A stretch of DNA of 64,000 nt from Theodoxus fluviatilis (Eukaryota > Mollusca > Gastropoda > Cycloneritida > Neritidae), in the NCBI GenBank assembly GCA_034096865.1, contig JAWQFJ010016806.1, positions 56,001 through 120,000 of the forward strand, written 5' to 3'. Each line of letters begins with the position of its first letter. The stretch's first letter is position 1. The notes beneath the pieces are model-generated. The model saw nothing but the letters and a program-made list of their open reading frames with translations, did no database searches and was not told the origin of the DNA. A program made the position numbers and the translations under genes. Positions 1 through 12,600 of this stretch are shown here, one piece after another.

Positions 1-373
1 GTACAAGCATTTGATGTTGTTTCCCTTTAAACTCAAGATTAGGCACAACAACAAAATTGTTGTGTTTAATTAAGGTAACATGACAACAACAACAAAAAAA
101 TAGTCAGTAGTTCAGCCTGAACTTTTTAGTTGTTTTTTGTGCGAAAGACCAGATTGAAAATTAACCAAACCTTCTTTCACCGAAAATGCGTTTGAAAACT
201 TATACGATGGATTCCCTGAATGCTTATGGGGCAGGGTAGATGGAACAGCATGCAGTTCATCGTTTACTGTCCTTTCTTCTGCTTCTTCTTCCTCTTTTGG
301 CATGATCAAAAAAAAGTTTAACGTAGACAGAAAAATATAGAGTTGATTGGGTCACCATAACCACATGTATTTT
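1..373. other. AT-rich sequence before the first array; no gene seen
   Basis: Contains AAC/ACA-rich simple stretches near 45-100. The 65-codon minus-strand frame at 112-309 shows no recognisable family and starts in ordinary AT-rich sequence. If the KNTC1 gene extends upstream, this is intron. Confidence 0.4.
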
Positions 374-3300
374 TATGGAGGGGGGCCTTACTTACAGGTC
401 TCAGTGGTGGTCTGAGTGCTAGTGTATTATCATGGACATTATGGAGGGGGGCCTTACTTACAGGTCTCAGTGGTGATCTGAGTGCTAGTGTATTATCATG
501 GACATGATGGAGGGGGGCTTACTTACAGGTCTCCTTGGTGGTCTGAGTGCTAGAGTATTATCATGGACATTATGGAGGGGGGCCTTACTTACAGGTCTCA
601 GTGGTGATCTGAGTGCTAGTGTATTATCATGGACATTATGGAGGGGGACCTTACTTACAGGTCTCAGTGGTGGTCTGAGTGCTAGTGTATTCTCATGGAC
701 ATTATGGAGGGGGGCCTTACTTACAGGTCTCAGTGGTGGTCTGAGTGCTAGTGTATTGTCATGGACATTATGGAGGGGGGCTTACTTACAGGTCTCAGTG
801 GTGATCTGAGTGCTAGTGTATTGTCATGGACATTATGGAGGGGGGCTTACTTACAGGTAGGCTCAGTGGTGATCTGAGTGCTAGTGTATTGTCATGGACA
901 TTATGGAGGGGGGCCTTACTTACAGGTCTCAGTGGTGGTCTGAGTGCTAGTGTATTGTCATGGACATTATGGAGGGGGACCTTACTTACAGGTCTCAGTG
1001 GTGATCTGAGTGCTAGTGTATTATCATGGACATGATGGAGGGGGGCTTACTTACAGGTCTCAGTGGTGATCTGAGTGCTAGTGTATTATCATGGACATTA
1101 TGGAGGGGGGCCTTACTTACAGGTCTCAGTGGTGATCTGAGTGCTAGTGTATTGTCATGGACATTATGGAGGGGGACCTTACTTACAGGTCTCAGTGGTG
1201 ATCTGAGTGCTAGTGTATTATCATGGACATTATGGAGGGGGACCTTACTTACAGGTCTCAGTGGTGATCTGAGTGCTAGAGTATTATCATGGACATGATG
1301 GAGGGGGGCCTTACTTACAGGTCTCAGTGGTGGTCTGAGTGCTAGTGTATTATCATGGACATGATGGAGGGGGGCTTACTTACAGGTCTCAGTGGTGATC
1401 TGAGTGCTAGTGTATTATCATGGACATTATGGAGGGGGACCTTACTTACAGGTCTCAGTGGTGGTCTGAGTGCTAGTGTATTATCATGGACATGATGGAG
1501 GGGGGCCTTACTTACAGGTCTCCTTGGTGGTCTGAGTGCTAGTGTATTCTCATGGACATTATGGAGGGGGACCTTACTTACAGGTCTCAGTGGTGGTCTG
1601 AGTGCTAGTGTATTATCATGGACATTATGGAGGGGGGCCTTACTTACAGGTCTCAGTGGTGGTCTGAGTGCTAGTGTATTGTCATGGACATTATGGAGGG
1701 GGACCTTACTTACAGGTCTCAGTGGTGATCTGAGTGCTAGTGTATTATCATGGACATTATGGAGGGGGACCTTACTTACAGGTCTCAGTGGTGATCTGAG
1801 TGCTAGAGTATTATCATGGACATTATGGAGGGGGGCCTTACTTACAGGTCTCCTTGGTGGTCTGAGTGCTAGTGTATTGTCATGGACATTATGGAGGGGG
1901 ACCTTACTTACAGGTCTCAGTGGTGATCTGAGTGCTAGTGTATTATCATGGACATTATGGAGGGGGACCTTACTTACAGGTCTCAGTGGTGATCTGAGTG
2001 CTAGTGTATTATCATGGACATTATGGAGGGGGACCTTACTTACAGGTCTCCTTGGTGGTCTGAGTGCTAGTGTATTGTCATGGACATTATGGAGGGGGAC
2101 CTTACTTACAGGTCTCAGTGGTGATCTGAGTGCTAGTGTATTATCATGGACATTATGGAGGGGGACCTTACTTACAGGTCTCAGTGGTGATCTGAGTGCT
2201 AGTGTATTATCATGGACATTATGGAGGGGGGCCTTACTTACAGGTCTCTGTGGTGGTCTGAGTGCTAGTGTATTCTCATGGACATTATGGAGGGGGACCT
2301 TACTTACAGGTCTCAGTGGTGGTCTGAGTGCTAGTGTATTATCATGGACATTATGGAGGGGGGCCTTACTTACAGGTCTCAGTGGTGATCTGAGTGCTAG
2401 TGTATTGTCATGGACATTATGGAGGGGGGCCTTACTTACAGGTCTCAGTGGTGATCTGAGTGCTAGTGTATTATCATGGACATTATGGAGGGGGGCCTTA
2501 CTTACAGGTCTCAGTGGTGATCTGAGTGCTAGTGTATTGTCATGGACATTATGGAGGGGGGCCTTACTTACAGGTCTCAGTGGTGATCTGAGTGCTAGTG
2601 TATTGTCATGGACATTATGGAGGGGGGCCTTACTTACAGGTCTCAGTGGTGATCTGAGTGCTAGTGTATTGTCATGGACATTATGGAGGGGGCCTTACTT
2701 ACAGGTCTCAGTGGTGATCTGAGTGCTAGTGTATTCTCATGGACATTATGGAGGGGGCCTTACTTACAGGTCTCAGTGGTGATCTGAGTGCTAGTGTATT
2801 CTCATGGACAATATGGAGGGGGCCTTACTTACAGGTCTCAGTGGTGATCTGAGTGCTAGTGTATTGTCATGGACATTATGGAGGGGGCCTTACTTACAGG
2901 TCTCAGTGGTGATCTGAGTGCTAGTGTATTGTCATGGACATTATGGAGGGGGGCCTTACTTACAGGTCTCAGTGGTGGTCTGAGTGCTAGTGTATTGTCA
3001 TGGACATTATGGAGGGGGACCTTACTTACAGGTCTCAGTGGTGATCTGAGTGCTAGTGTATTATCATGGACATGATGGAGGGGGGCTTACTTACAGGTCT
3101 CAGTGGTGATCTGAGTGCTAGTGTATTATCATGGACATTATGGAGGGGGGCCTTACTTACAGGTCTCAGTGGTGATCTGAGTGCTAGTGTATTATCATGG
3201 ACATGATGGAGGGGGGCTTACTTACAGGTCTCAGTGGTGATCTGAGTGCTAGTGTATTATCATGGACATTATGGAGGGGGGCTTACTTACAGGTCTCAGT

Positions 3301-5180
3301 GGTGATCTGAGTGCTAGTGTATTGTCATGGACATTATGGAGGGGGGCCTTACTTACAGGTCTCAGTGGTGATCTGAGTGCTAGTGTATTGTCATGGACAT
3401 TATGGAGGGGGGCCTTACTTACAGGTCTCGGTGGTGATCTGAGTGCTAGTGTATTGTCATGGACATTATGGAGGGGGACCTTACTTACAGGTCTCAGTGG
3501 TGATCTGAGTGCTAGTGTATTATCATGGACATTATGGAGGGGGACCTTACTTACAGGTCTCAGTGGTGATCTGAGTGCTAGTGTATTATCATGGACATGA
3601 TGGAGGGGGGCCTTACTTACAGGTCTCAGTGGTGGTCTGAGTGCTAGTGTATTCTCATGGACATTATGGAGGGGGACCTTACTTACAGGTCTCAGTGGTG
3701 ATCTGAGTGCTAGAGTATTATCATGGACATGATGGAGGGGGGCCTTACTTACAGGTCTCAGTGGTGGTCTGAGTGCTAGTGTATTCTCATGGACATTATG
3801 GAGGGGGACCTTACTTACAGGTCTCAGTGGTGATCTGAGTGCTAGTGTATTATCATGGACATTATGGAGGGGGACCTTACTTACAGGTCTCAGTGGTGGT
3901 CTGAGTGCTAGTGTATTATCATGGACATTATGGAGGGGGACCTTACTTACAGGTCTCAGTGGTGGTCTGAGTGCTAGTGTATTATCATGGACATTATGGA
4001 GGGGGGCCTTACTTACAGGTCTCAGTGGTGGTCTGAGTGCTAGTGTATTGTCATGGACATTATGGAGGGGGGCCTTACTTACAGGTCTCAGTGGTGATCT
4101 GAGTGCTAGAGTATTATCATGGACATTATGGAGGGGGGCTTACTTACAGGTCTCAGTGGTGGTCTGAGTGCTAGTGTATTGTCATGGACATTATGGAGGG
4201 GGGCTTACTTACAGGTCTCAGTGGTGGTCTGAGTGCTAGTGTATTGTCATGGACATTATGGAGGGGGGCCTTACTTACAGGTCTCAGTGGTGATCTGAGT
4301 GCTAGTGTATTGTCATGGACATTATGGAGGGGGGCCTTACTTACAGGTCTCAGTGGTGGTCTGAGTGCTAGTGTATTGTCATGGACATTATGGAGGGGGG
4401 CTTACTTACAGGTAGGCTCAGTGGTGATCTGAGTGCTAGTGTATTGTCATGGACATTATGGAGGGGGGCCTTACTTACAGGTCTCAGTGGTGGTCTGAGT
4501 GCTAGTGTATTGTCATGGACATTATGGAGGAGGGCTTACTTACAGGTAGGCTCAGTGGTGATCTGAGTGCTAGTGTATTGTCATGGACATTATGGAGGGG
4601 GGCCTTACTTACAGGTCTCAGTGGTGATCTGAGTGCTAGTGTATTGTCATGGACATTATGGAGGGGGGCTTACTTACAGGTAGGCTCAGTGGTGATCTGA
4701 GTGCTAGTGTATTGTCATGGACATGATGGAGGGGGGCCTTACTTACAGGTCTCAGTAGTGGTCTGAGTGCTAGTGTATTATCATGGACATGATGGAGGGG
4801 GGCTTACTTACAGGTCTCAGTGGTGATCTGAGTGCTAGTGTATTGTCATGGACATTATGGAGGGGGGCCTTACTTACAGGTCTCAGTGGTGATCTGAGTG
4901 CTAGAGTATTATCATGGACAATATGGAGGGGGGCTTACTTACAGGTCTCAGTGGTGGTCTGAGTGCTAGTGTATTCTCATGGACATTATGGAGGGGGGCT
5001 TACTTACAGGTCTCAGTGGTGATCTGAGTGCTAGAGTATTGTCATGGACATTATGGAGGGGGGCTTACTTACAGGTCTCAGTGGTGGTCTGAGTGCTAGT
5101 GTATTGTCATGGACATTATGGAGGGGGGCTTATTACAGGTCTCAGTGGTGGTCTGAGTGCTAGTGTATTCTCATGGACAT
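374..5180. repeat. 66-bp minisatellite array, about 73 units
   Basis: The basic unit is 66 bp, so it keeps long frames open that read LSWTLWRGALLTGLSGDLSA-like repeats. These are array translations, not genes. Units of 65 bp (one C lost after the G-run) and a few of 69 bp (extra TAGG after ACAGG near 857, 4413, 4547 and 4680) break the frames. Variants at fixed sites (GGTGATCTG/GGTGGTCTG, ATTATC/ATTGTC/ATTCTC, ACATTATGG/ACATGATGG) form runs repeated in the same order, for example 885-1145 and 2929-3189. This shows segment-wise amplification. Probably an intron of the KNTC1 homologue. Confidence 0.95.
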
Positions 5181-5554
5181 GGGAAGTGGAAAATAAATGT
5201 CCGAGAGATTTTGTGACAATCACAAGAAACCATGCTGATTCCACTCTCCTCTGTGCATGCATCATCCTTTCTTTTTGAAACTTGATACATATTATGGGGA
5301 AAATAGATGATGACTGTTCCTCGTGTGTCTTTCATGGTAAACCGTTTCATTCTAACAAGCTTCTTAGGTACAACAAAGGGGTTTGGAGTCTCCTCCAGTA
5401 TTTATGGCCTTTGAATAAAGTGAAACTTGAGCTAGTAGAAATGTATAACATTGTAAATGTATATGAAAATAAAAATCTTCACTAAAAGTCACAGGAACTC
5501 ATCCATCAGCACGACCAAATGTCACACATGAAAATCAAAGTCCCATTTGTTCAG
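5181..5554. other. Presumed KNTC1 intron between array and first visible exon
   Basis: AT-rich, with short frames at 5093-5278 and 5282-5485 that have no recognisable family. AATAAA occurs near 5414 and 5468. No splice sites of good quality frame a coding block before 5555. Confidence 0.4.
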
Positions 5555-5787
5555 TGAAAGCATAGGTGAACTCTCGTCGCTGCAGAGTTCAGAAAAGGCC
5601 ATGGCACAGACAGCCTTTGAGAAGTTTGCCGAGATCCACAATCAGCTGTCCACGGAGGGCGTGCTGTACTCGCATGGACTGACGGAGCCACAGTACCTGG
5701 AGCTGTCCTGCAAGCCTAAGGAGCTCATACCCCGGCTGTACCAACACCCCACCTTGGTACAGGACTCCGTCACCTCAAAAAGACCTG
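5555..5787 (+). CDS. KNTC1: KNTC1 exon a
   Basis: Encodes a helical stretch including AEIHNQLSTEGVLYSHGLTE and KELIPRLYQHP. The acceptor is a pyrimidine-rich TTTGTTCAG ending at 5554 and the donor is G|GTGCGT at 5788. The exon ends after one base of a codon, and the next exon supplies the two bases that make Asp. Alternative acceptors exist at 5585 and 5592, so the 5' edge is provisional. Confidence 0.72.
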
Positions 5788-6605
5788 GTGCGTAGTGGTC
5801 CTTGGAAGGAATTCAGATTGGAAGGAAGGGTGGTGATGTGGAAGGTTGTTTGGAAGGAAACATGGATGAAAAATGGTGAGTAGGATGGAAGGAAATAAAA
5901 AGTCAGGAGAAAGGGAGATGGAAGAAAGGAAGAATGATTGGGGAAAAGGTATGATTACATGGAAGGTGTGTTGGGTGGAAGGAAGAATAGCAAACAGATG
6001 AATAGATGGAAGGCAAGATAGAATGGCCACAATGTTGAATATAAGGATGAATGATGAGATGAATTGAAAAATTTTGGGGAAAAAAGTAAAGGTGAGATTT
6101 GAAGGTTAGCAGGTATAAATTTCACACAGAACGTGGAAGTCTAGCATGAGGGAAGTCATGTCCATACATGTATGTATTTCATAGAAGCGTGTACATAATT
6201 TTTAACAAGGCTGTTCTGCCTCTGTCCTGCACATGGCTAGAGATGTCCCAGTGGTGTGGGTAGGATGGACTGCACTGCCCTCATTCAGTCTGGCCCTGTG
6301 ATGACCATCAGTGGACTGAGTGGTTGTGCTTCACTGTACTGCTGTGTAGTTGAGCCTGTCACTAGTGGGGTGGACGACTGTTGCAGACACACACGCTGTC
6401 TGCAAAGCCATTGCTGGCATCTGGGACTTGGACTTTGATAGACTCCGCCTGGAGCTGGTAGAGCAGTGGCTGCCTTCTGGTAGCAACAAGCAGGAAGAGG
6501 AGGAAGTGAGTTTTTGTCTGTCTGTCTGTCTGTCTGTCTGTGTTTGTGTCTGTCTGTCTGTCTGTCTGTATCTAACTATCTATCTATCTATCATCTATCT
6601 ATCTA

Positions 6606-6674
<69 letters not shown>

Positions 6675-9600
6675 CCCTCCCTCCCTCCCTCCTTCCTTGT
6701 AAACTACAGATCATTCTTTGTTGAATATTTGGGGATAAGAGGATGGCCATGAGGAGGACAGGTGATCACTGCTCTCTGGCATTGTCCAGCCACAATTAGA
6801 GTCAAGTTCTTTTGTTGTGTTCCTTTTTAGATGAAGGAAATGTGTCTCAACAAATTGGTGTTTCCATTCCTTTGATAAGCATCTTGAGGATAAGGAGTCT
6901 GCATCTATTAGATTTTAGACTTGTTCTGCTTATTATTATTTGCTAAGGCATTTGTTTTCAGTAGTTGCCTGTATTGAGATGATTTCGTTTTTTCAGACAA
7001 TGACCTTCAACTTCCAAAACCTGAAGATGGTGGAGGAAGATGACAAAATGGATGAAGATGACAGCCTGAAAAGGTAATTGCAGGAAAGCACTGTCTCTAT
7101 GCTGAAGTGAACATTGAATTCCTGACTGTGCACTCATGAGTTTTTGGGGGTCCCTCATATCTGTCCAGATAGGGTCGCAGTCTTGCATTGCCATGGATGC
7201 ATGATGAATAATCAGTATGTGAAGAAAGATTGATCACATAAATCAATATTTGATTAAGTTAGTGCTCTCATTACATTTAGTATTTCTCAGAACAGCTGGA
7301 GACAAGCTGTTTTCAAATAACAGATTGCATTCCAAACTTTCTTGCTCTGTTACAGGGTGTGCTACTTGCTACAGGAAGGGTCTGCGGAGGAAAATGTTAT
7401 CTACCTGCTGAACTACATTTTTAAGGTGAGCTCTCTCTGTTCAGACTCTTTGTAGGTTGAAGGTAAGAATTGACCCACCTCATTTTTTATACAAAATCCA
7501 TAAAAAGCAAAAAGCTGAGGAAATCAAGACTTGCCTTGCTCTTACGCTAATAAGATCCAATGATATTGGTTTTCAATGGCCTTACATAGCCTCCAAAGGC
7601 TGATAGGTCATAAAGGCCATTCAATCATTCATTCATTCATTCATTCATTCTCATTCATTCATTTTGTCCATTTGCAAAACCTGCCTCTCTGGAGAAAAGC
7701 CTGTATGTATCTTTGTAGCATCAGGAAATAATCTCAAATAGAGTCAGGTAAATCCATGCCAAAGCACACTGACGAGGAAGTGCATAACAATTAACATGGC
7801 ATCAGGAAAATATAATGGCAAAACTTTAAAAAGATTTTTAGCAGGGCGTTAAAAAAAAATTATCATTTGTAAAATGCTTCATGTAGCATCAGAAACATTC
7901 TTCAGGAAGTCATGTAGCTACAGTGTAATGATTTTTTGACTCACATGCGAAGCAAAAGTGAGTCTATGTACTCACCCGTTTCGTCCATCCGGGCGTCCGG
8001 GCGTCCGAAAACTTTAACGTTGGAATTTTCTCGGAGACTATTAAGTCTATCAATACCAAATGTGGCATAATGGTGTATGATGACAAGACCTCAATAAACA
8101 CACATAGTGACTTAACCTTGCTTCAAGGTCAAGGTCGAAGGGGCCATAAATGTTGTCTGAAAAACAGCCATTTTTCACATTTTCTCAATTTTCTCTGACG
8201 TTTTTGAGATTGGATACCTGACCTATATATGGTATATAGGGCAAAGTAAGCCCTATCTTTTGATATCAGTTTGGCATACCTTGCTTCAAGGTCAAGGTCA
8301 CAGGAGCTCTTCAAAGTTGGATTGTATACATATTTTGAAGTGACCTTGACCCTGAACTATGGAAGATAACTGTTTCAAACTTAATAATTATGTGGGGCAC
8401 ATGTTATACTTTCATCATGAGACACATTTGGTCAAATATCAAGGTCAAGGTCACTTTGACCCTTATGAAATGTTACCAAAATGGGGTAGTGAACCACTAA
8501 AAGTGACCATATCTCATGGTAGAAAGTGCTAATAAGCACCATTTTGCTTCCTATGTCTTGAATTAACAGCTTTGTGTTGCATGACCTTGGATGACCTTGA
8601 CCTTGGGTCAAGGCCACATGTATTTTGGTAAGAAAAATGTGTAAAGCATTTCTTAGTGTATGATGTCATTGCTAGGTGTAGTTGTTTGACCTTGACGGTC
8701 ACCTGAAGGTCAAGGTCATGTGAAGGTCAAGGTCAAGCATGTGAGTCGTATGGGCTTTGCCCTTCTTGTTTTTAATGACAGAATTTGAGCCGATGGCTTT
8801 CTAACCATTTGAATAAAGCATGTGTACTTAGGAAAATTATATAATCCTCCAGATCCCGCTGAGATAGACGAAAAGGCATCCTAGTCAAATCACATGTGGG
8901 ACAAACCTGTGGCATGTTAATGCAGGCCTGACGAGGCACATGATCCAGTCAGAAACTAAAACATCTGGGAGTGTTGTTTTGTTTTGATGGAGAATAACAG
9001 TCAAGTCAAGCCGAGCAGGGACTGAACGAGACACCTAATCGCCTCGCACCATTGCCAACAGGTCAAGCTACTACGCCAAATCCCGATCTTAAACAAGATG
9101 TTTTCATCAGCATAGTTACTCGTTCACCGGCAGTCAACATACTCATGCAGGGGAGGTAATGTGACTGCTCTGTGGGAGCACAAAGGCATCATTCTAATAA
9201 AGGAACACATTTAAGGGGTCATGTTAACACTCCATTTTGTTTTGCTTTTGCTTTTCCAGGGGTGGGGGGATTTACCAAGATGGGATATTTTGGCTGAGGA
9301 TCATTTTATAATCACAAACTTGTGTGCATCATTTATTCGCACAGGATGTGATGATATTCTTGATCATGTTCTGTGCCTCTATTCATAGTTGGTTTGGTAG
9401 AGTGGGTTTGGTTGGGTTTAGATTGATTATTGGTTTGGTAGGATGGGTTTGATTAGGTTTAGATTAATTGTTGGTTTTGTAGGGTGGGTTTGATTTGGTT
9501 TAGATTGATTATTGGTTTGGTAGAGTGGGTTTGGTTGGGTTTAGATTGATTGTTGGTTTGATAGAATGGGTTTGATTGGCTTTGGACTGATTGTTGATTT

Positions 9601-12600
9601 GGTAGGGTGGATTTGGTTGGGTTTAGACTGATTGTTGGTTTTGTAGGGTGGGTGTGATTGGATTTAGATTGAGTGTTGGATTGGTAGGGTGGGTTTGAGT
9701 TGCGTTGGGTTGAATTGAGTAGGGAAGGACAGGTTGACATTGATAAGGTTAGTTTTGGTGGTTTGGATGAGTAATTTAGGGTGATGCAAATGGTTTAGCA
9801 CAGTTGGCCTGGTTTTGATTGGTATTGGATTATACACACGCCCAGAGTTTCTTGTCCATGCACAGGACCAGGGCAAGGCGGAGATGCTGGGGAACCTGTG
9901 CCGAGTGCGGGCCTTGCACTGTCTGCTGCAGCTGGCAGATGATGCCATGTTGCTCAAGCACAGCACCCAGACCAGGCAGGACTTCAGGTGGGTAGACTCC
10001 ACAGCCATTCTCACTGTCAGCCTGTAGCTTGAACCAAAACATAGCTCCCAGTGGAGGCATTTCAAACAGACAAAATGGTCCATTGAGTCAGGATCAGTTT
10101 CCTACCTGCAATTTGAATGGAAGTAATGTTGTGTCAATCTGAAGTTTAAATGGAGATGTAAGCCAGTTGTGAAGTTCTAGACAGATAAAAAGCTAGTAAA
10201 GTCAGCATCACTTTTTTATACACAGGGTCCAAATGTTTTGTTACATACCTGAGTTTTGCTCCTGCTGTACAGCTTGTAGCATCATGTGAAAGATCTCTGT
10301 GTTTTGCTGACAAGTGGGATCTATTTCATTTCCTTAGGTTTTAAGGAATGAAATCACTAGCAAAATGATCTTACTTTAGATTGTACCTCTATAGAGCTGC
10401 TGCATCCAGGTTAGTTCCTGTATGTGACTTACCCACACTACAGACTGCAACAAGCATCGTGTTGTGCTGTTCACAGCCGCATGCTGCATGTGCTGTGCTA
10501 CCTGGTGGGACTTGAACAGTTGCACGTGCAGTACTCGGTGGAGACCTTTGAGGAGAAGGACAAGGAGGCCATGGCCAAGGGGCTTTGGCGTCACCATAGA
10601 AACCAGAAGGCGGTGAGTAACCTTCCATAATTGTCTCCCCTGTAGCGTTGTCAGGGACTGGCACTAACAGACATGCAAAGCAACGCCATGAGGCAACCTT
10701 GAGATGCTAGGGAAATTAATTGTCTCCCTTTTTAATGAGTTGTGGTTGTTTTTTGACATAGTGATATTAGTAAGAGATGTCCCAAGATCAAATGATGCAG
10801 TATGTAGCTTGATGACTTTCATGAAGTGGTGGGTGGAATTATGAAGAATCCGAGTTGGACATGATCTGCTATGCAACTGTCATACCAGTTTCCATGCATT
10901 TCCTTCTTTTCCTCTGGTTGTTTCTGATGTGTTTTCCATTTCACGTAGAAATATGTTCTATGTCTGTAGTTGGGGCATGTTTCACATGATGTTTTTTTTA
11001 ATGTACTTTTCAATAAAATTTTCTTGAAGTTGTTCATCTGCTATACCAAGCAATGGATTTCTATTCATTATAGACACTTGAAGGGCTAGTCTTAAACTAG
11101 ATTGCATTCATGAAGTAAGTTTTGGTGAATTACATATGAATTACCTATCACTTCTCTCTGAGATAAAATGACACCCTCTTTTGATTTTTTTCCCCCAAAA
11201 TATTCTTTAAAACTCTTAAAGTTATGTAAGTCAATTCACATGTTTCATTCCCCAGTCCAGTAAGGATTATGCAATTTGTAGAAAAAAATCAGTCAAGTAA
11301 CAGCCACGTCAGGTGGGCAGCTATGGGCTATACAGGATTGAGCAGGGTGGGCGGTAATGGGCGGTACAGGATTTTAAGAGTATCATGACCTTAATGTACC
11401 TCTCCCAAGCCAGCTGACGTGACTCAGGCTGCCTTGACCAAGCCCTCACTGAAAGAGCCTGCCTCAGAGTACCTGGCTGTATGGAATGCAGTGTGTGTGT
11501 TACAGGGAGTTCAAGTGGTAGCTATGCTGTGTCTGGACTACAAGATCTATGACCCCGACCTCCTCAACAGTCTGCTGGTCCAGATGATGGGCCTCAACAT
11601 GGTGAGTGCTGTGGCAAAATTGTAGAGAGGCGCTCATAGATTCTTTGTGTTGCAGACTCGTGTAGTGTTTGATGCAAATACTCTAAGACTAAGAGATGAC
11701 CCCCAAAATATTGAAAATAACTGTCCAGCTTCAAGTGCACTTAGTTACATTAACATCCAGAACCAATAATTTTTGGTATACTGTTTATTTGCCCTCTTAT
11801 TTGAGGTAAGAGCAGGTGGCTTTTTTTAGAAATACAATCTACATTACAAAGATGAGGAGAGGGTGCATGTGCATGTTGTTTTAAACATTTTTTTTAACAT
11901 TGATTTTATATAACTATCTCAAAAGAAGGACTACATTATTCCTTGTGTTGGTCTGGTCCAGACAACCCCTCTGATGCAGGTAGGACTGTAATATTTCTAC
12001 AGGTACAGCATACTACTATATTAGAATGTTGTTTTCTATCTTGGCTTGTTCCAGATAAAGCTATTGGAGCAGGCAGGGCTGTGATTTTTGTACAGGTACT
12101 GAATACAGCTATATTGGAGTGTTTTATTCTCTATCTTGGCTTGTTCCAGATAAAGCTATTGGAGCAGGTAGTGCTGCGATTGAGTGGCGTGTCCCGAGTC
12201 TGGAGTCTGCCTGCCTTCAGCAAGGCCTGGCAGCGTCTGCTGTCCTCTCGTCTGTCTGTCTGTAAGTTATGTGCCATGGGGTCTGTCTGCCTGTAAGTTA
12301 TGTGCCATGGGGTCTGTCTGCCTGTAAGTTATGTGCCATGGGGTCTGTCTGCCTGTAAGTTATGTGCCATGGGGTCTGTCTGCCTGTAAGTTATGTGCCA
12401 TGGGGTCTGTCTGCCTGTAAGTTATGTGCCATGGGGTCTGTCTGCCTGTAAGTTATGTGCCATGGGGTCTGTCTGCCTGTAAGTTATGTGCCATGGGGTC
12501 TGTCTGTCTGTAAGTTATGTGCCATGGGGTCTGTCTGCCTGTAAGTTATGTGCCATGGGGTCTGTCTGTCTGTAAGTTATGTGCCATGGGGTCTGTCTGT

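Noticed and set aside
1679..2722. A 347-codon frame of LSWTLWRG repeats
   Set aside because: It is a translation of the 66-bp minisatellite. Frames break wherever a unit is 65 or 69 bp, and there is no unique sequence, signal or homology.
374..5180. CRISPR-like array
   Set aside because: The repeats have no unique spacers, the sequence is eukaryotic and there are no cas genes. It is a minisatellite.
11419..11505. Extension of KNTC1 exon g upstream to 11419
   Set aside because: The frame is open, but the homology to KNTC1 begins at 11506, a good acceptor lies there, and the phase fits with exon f.
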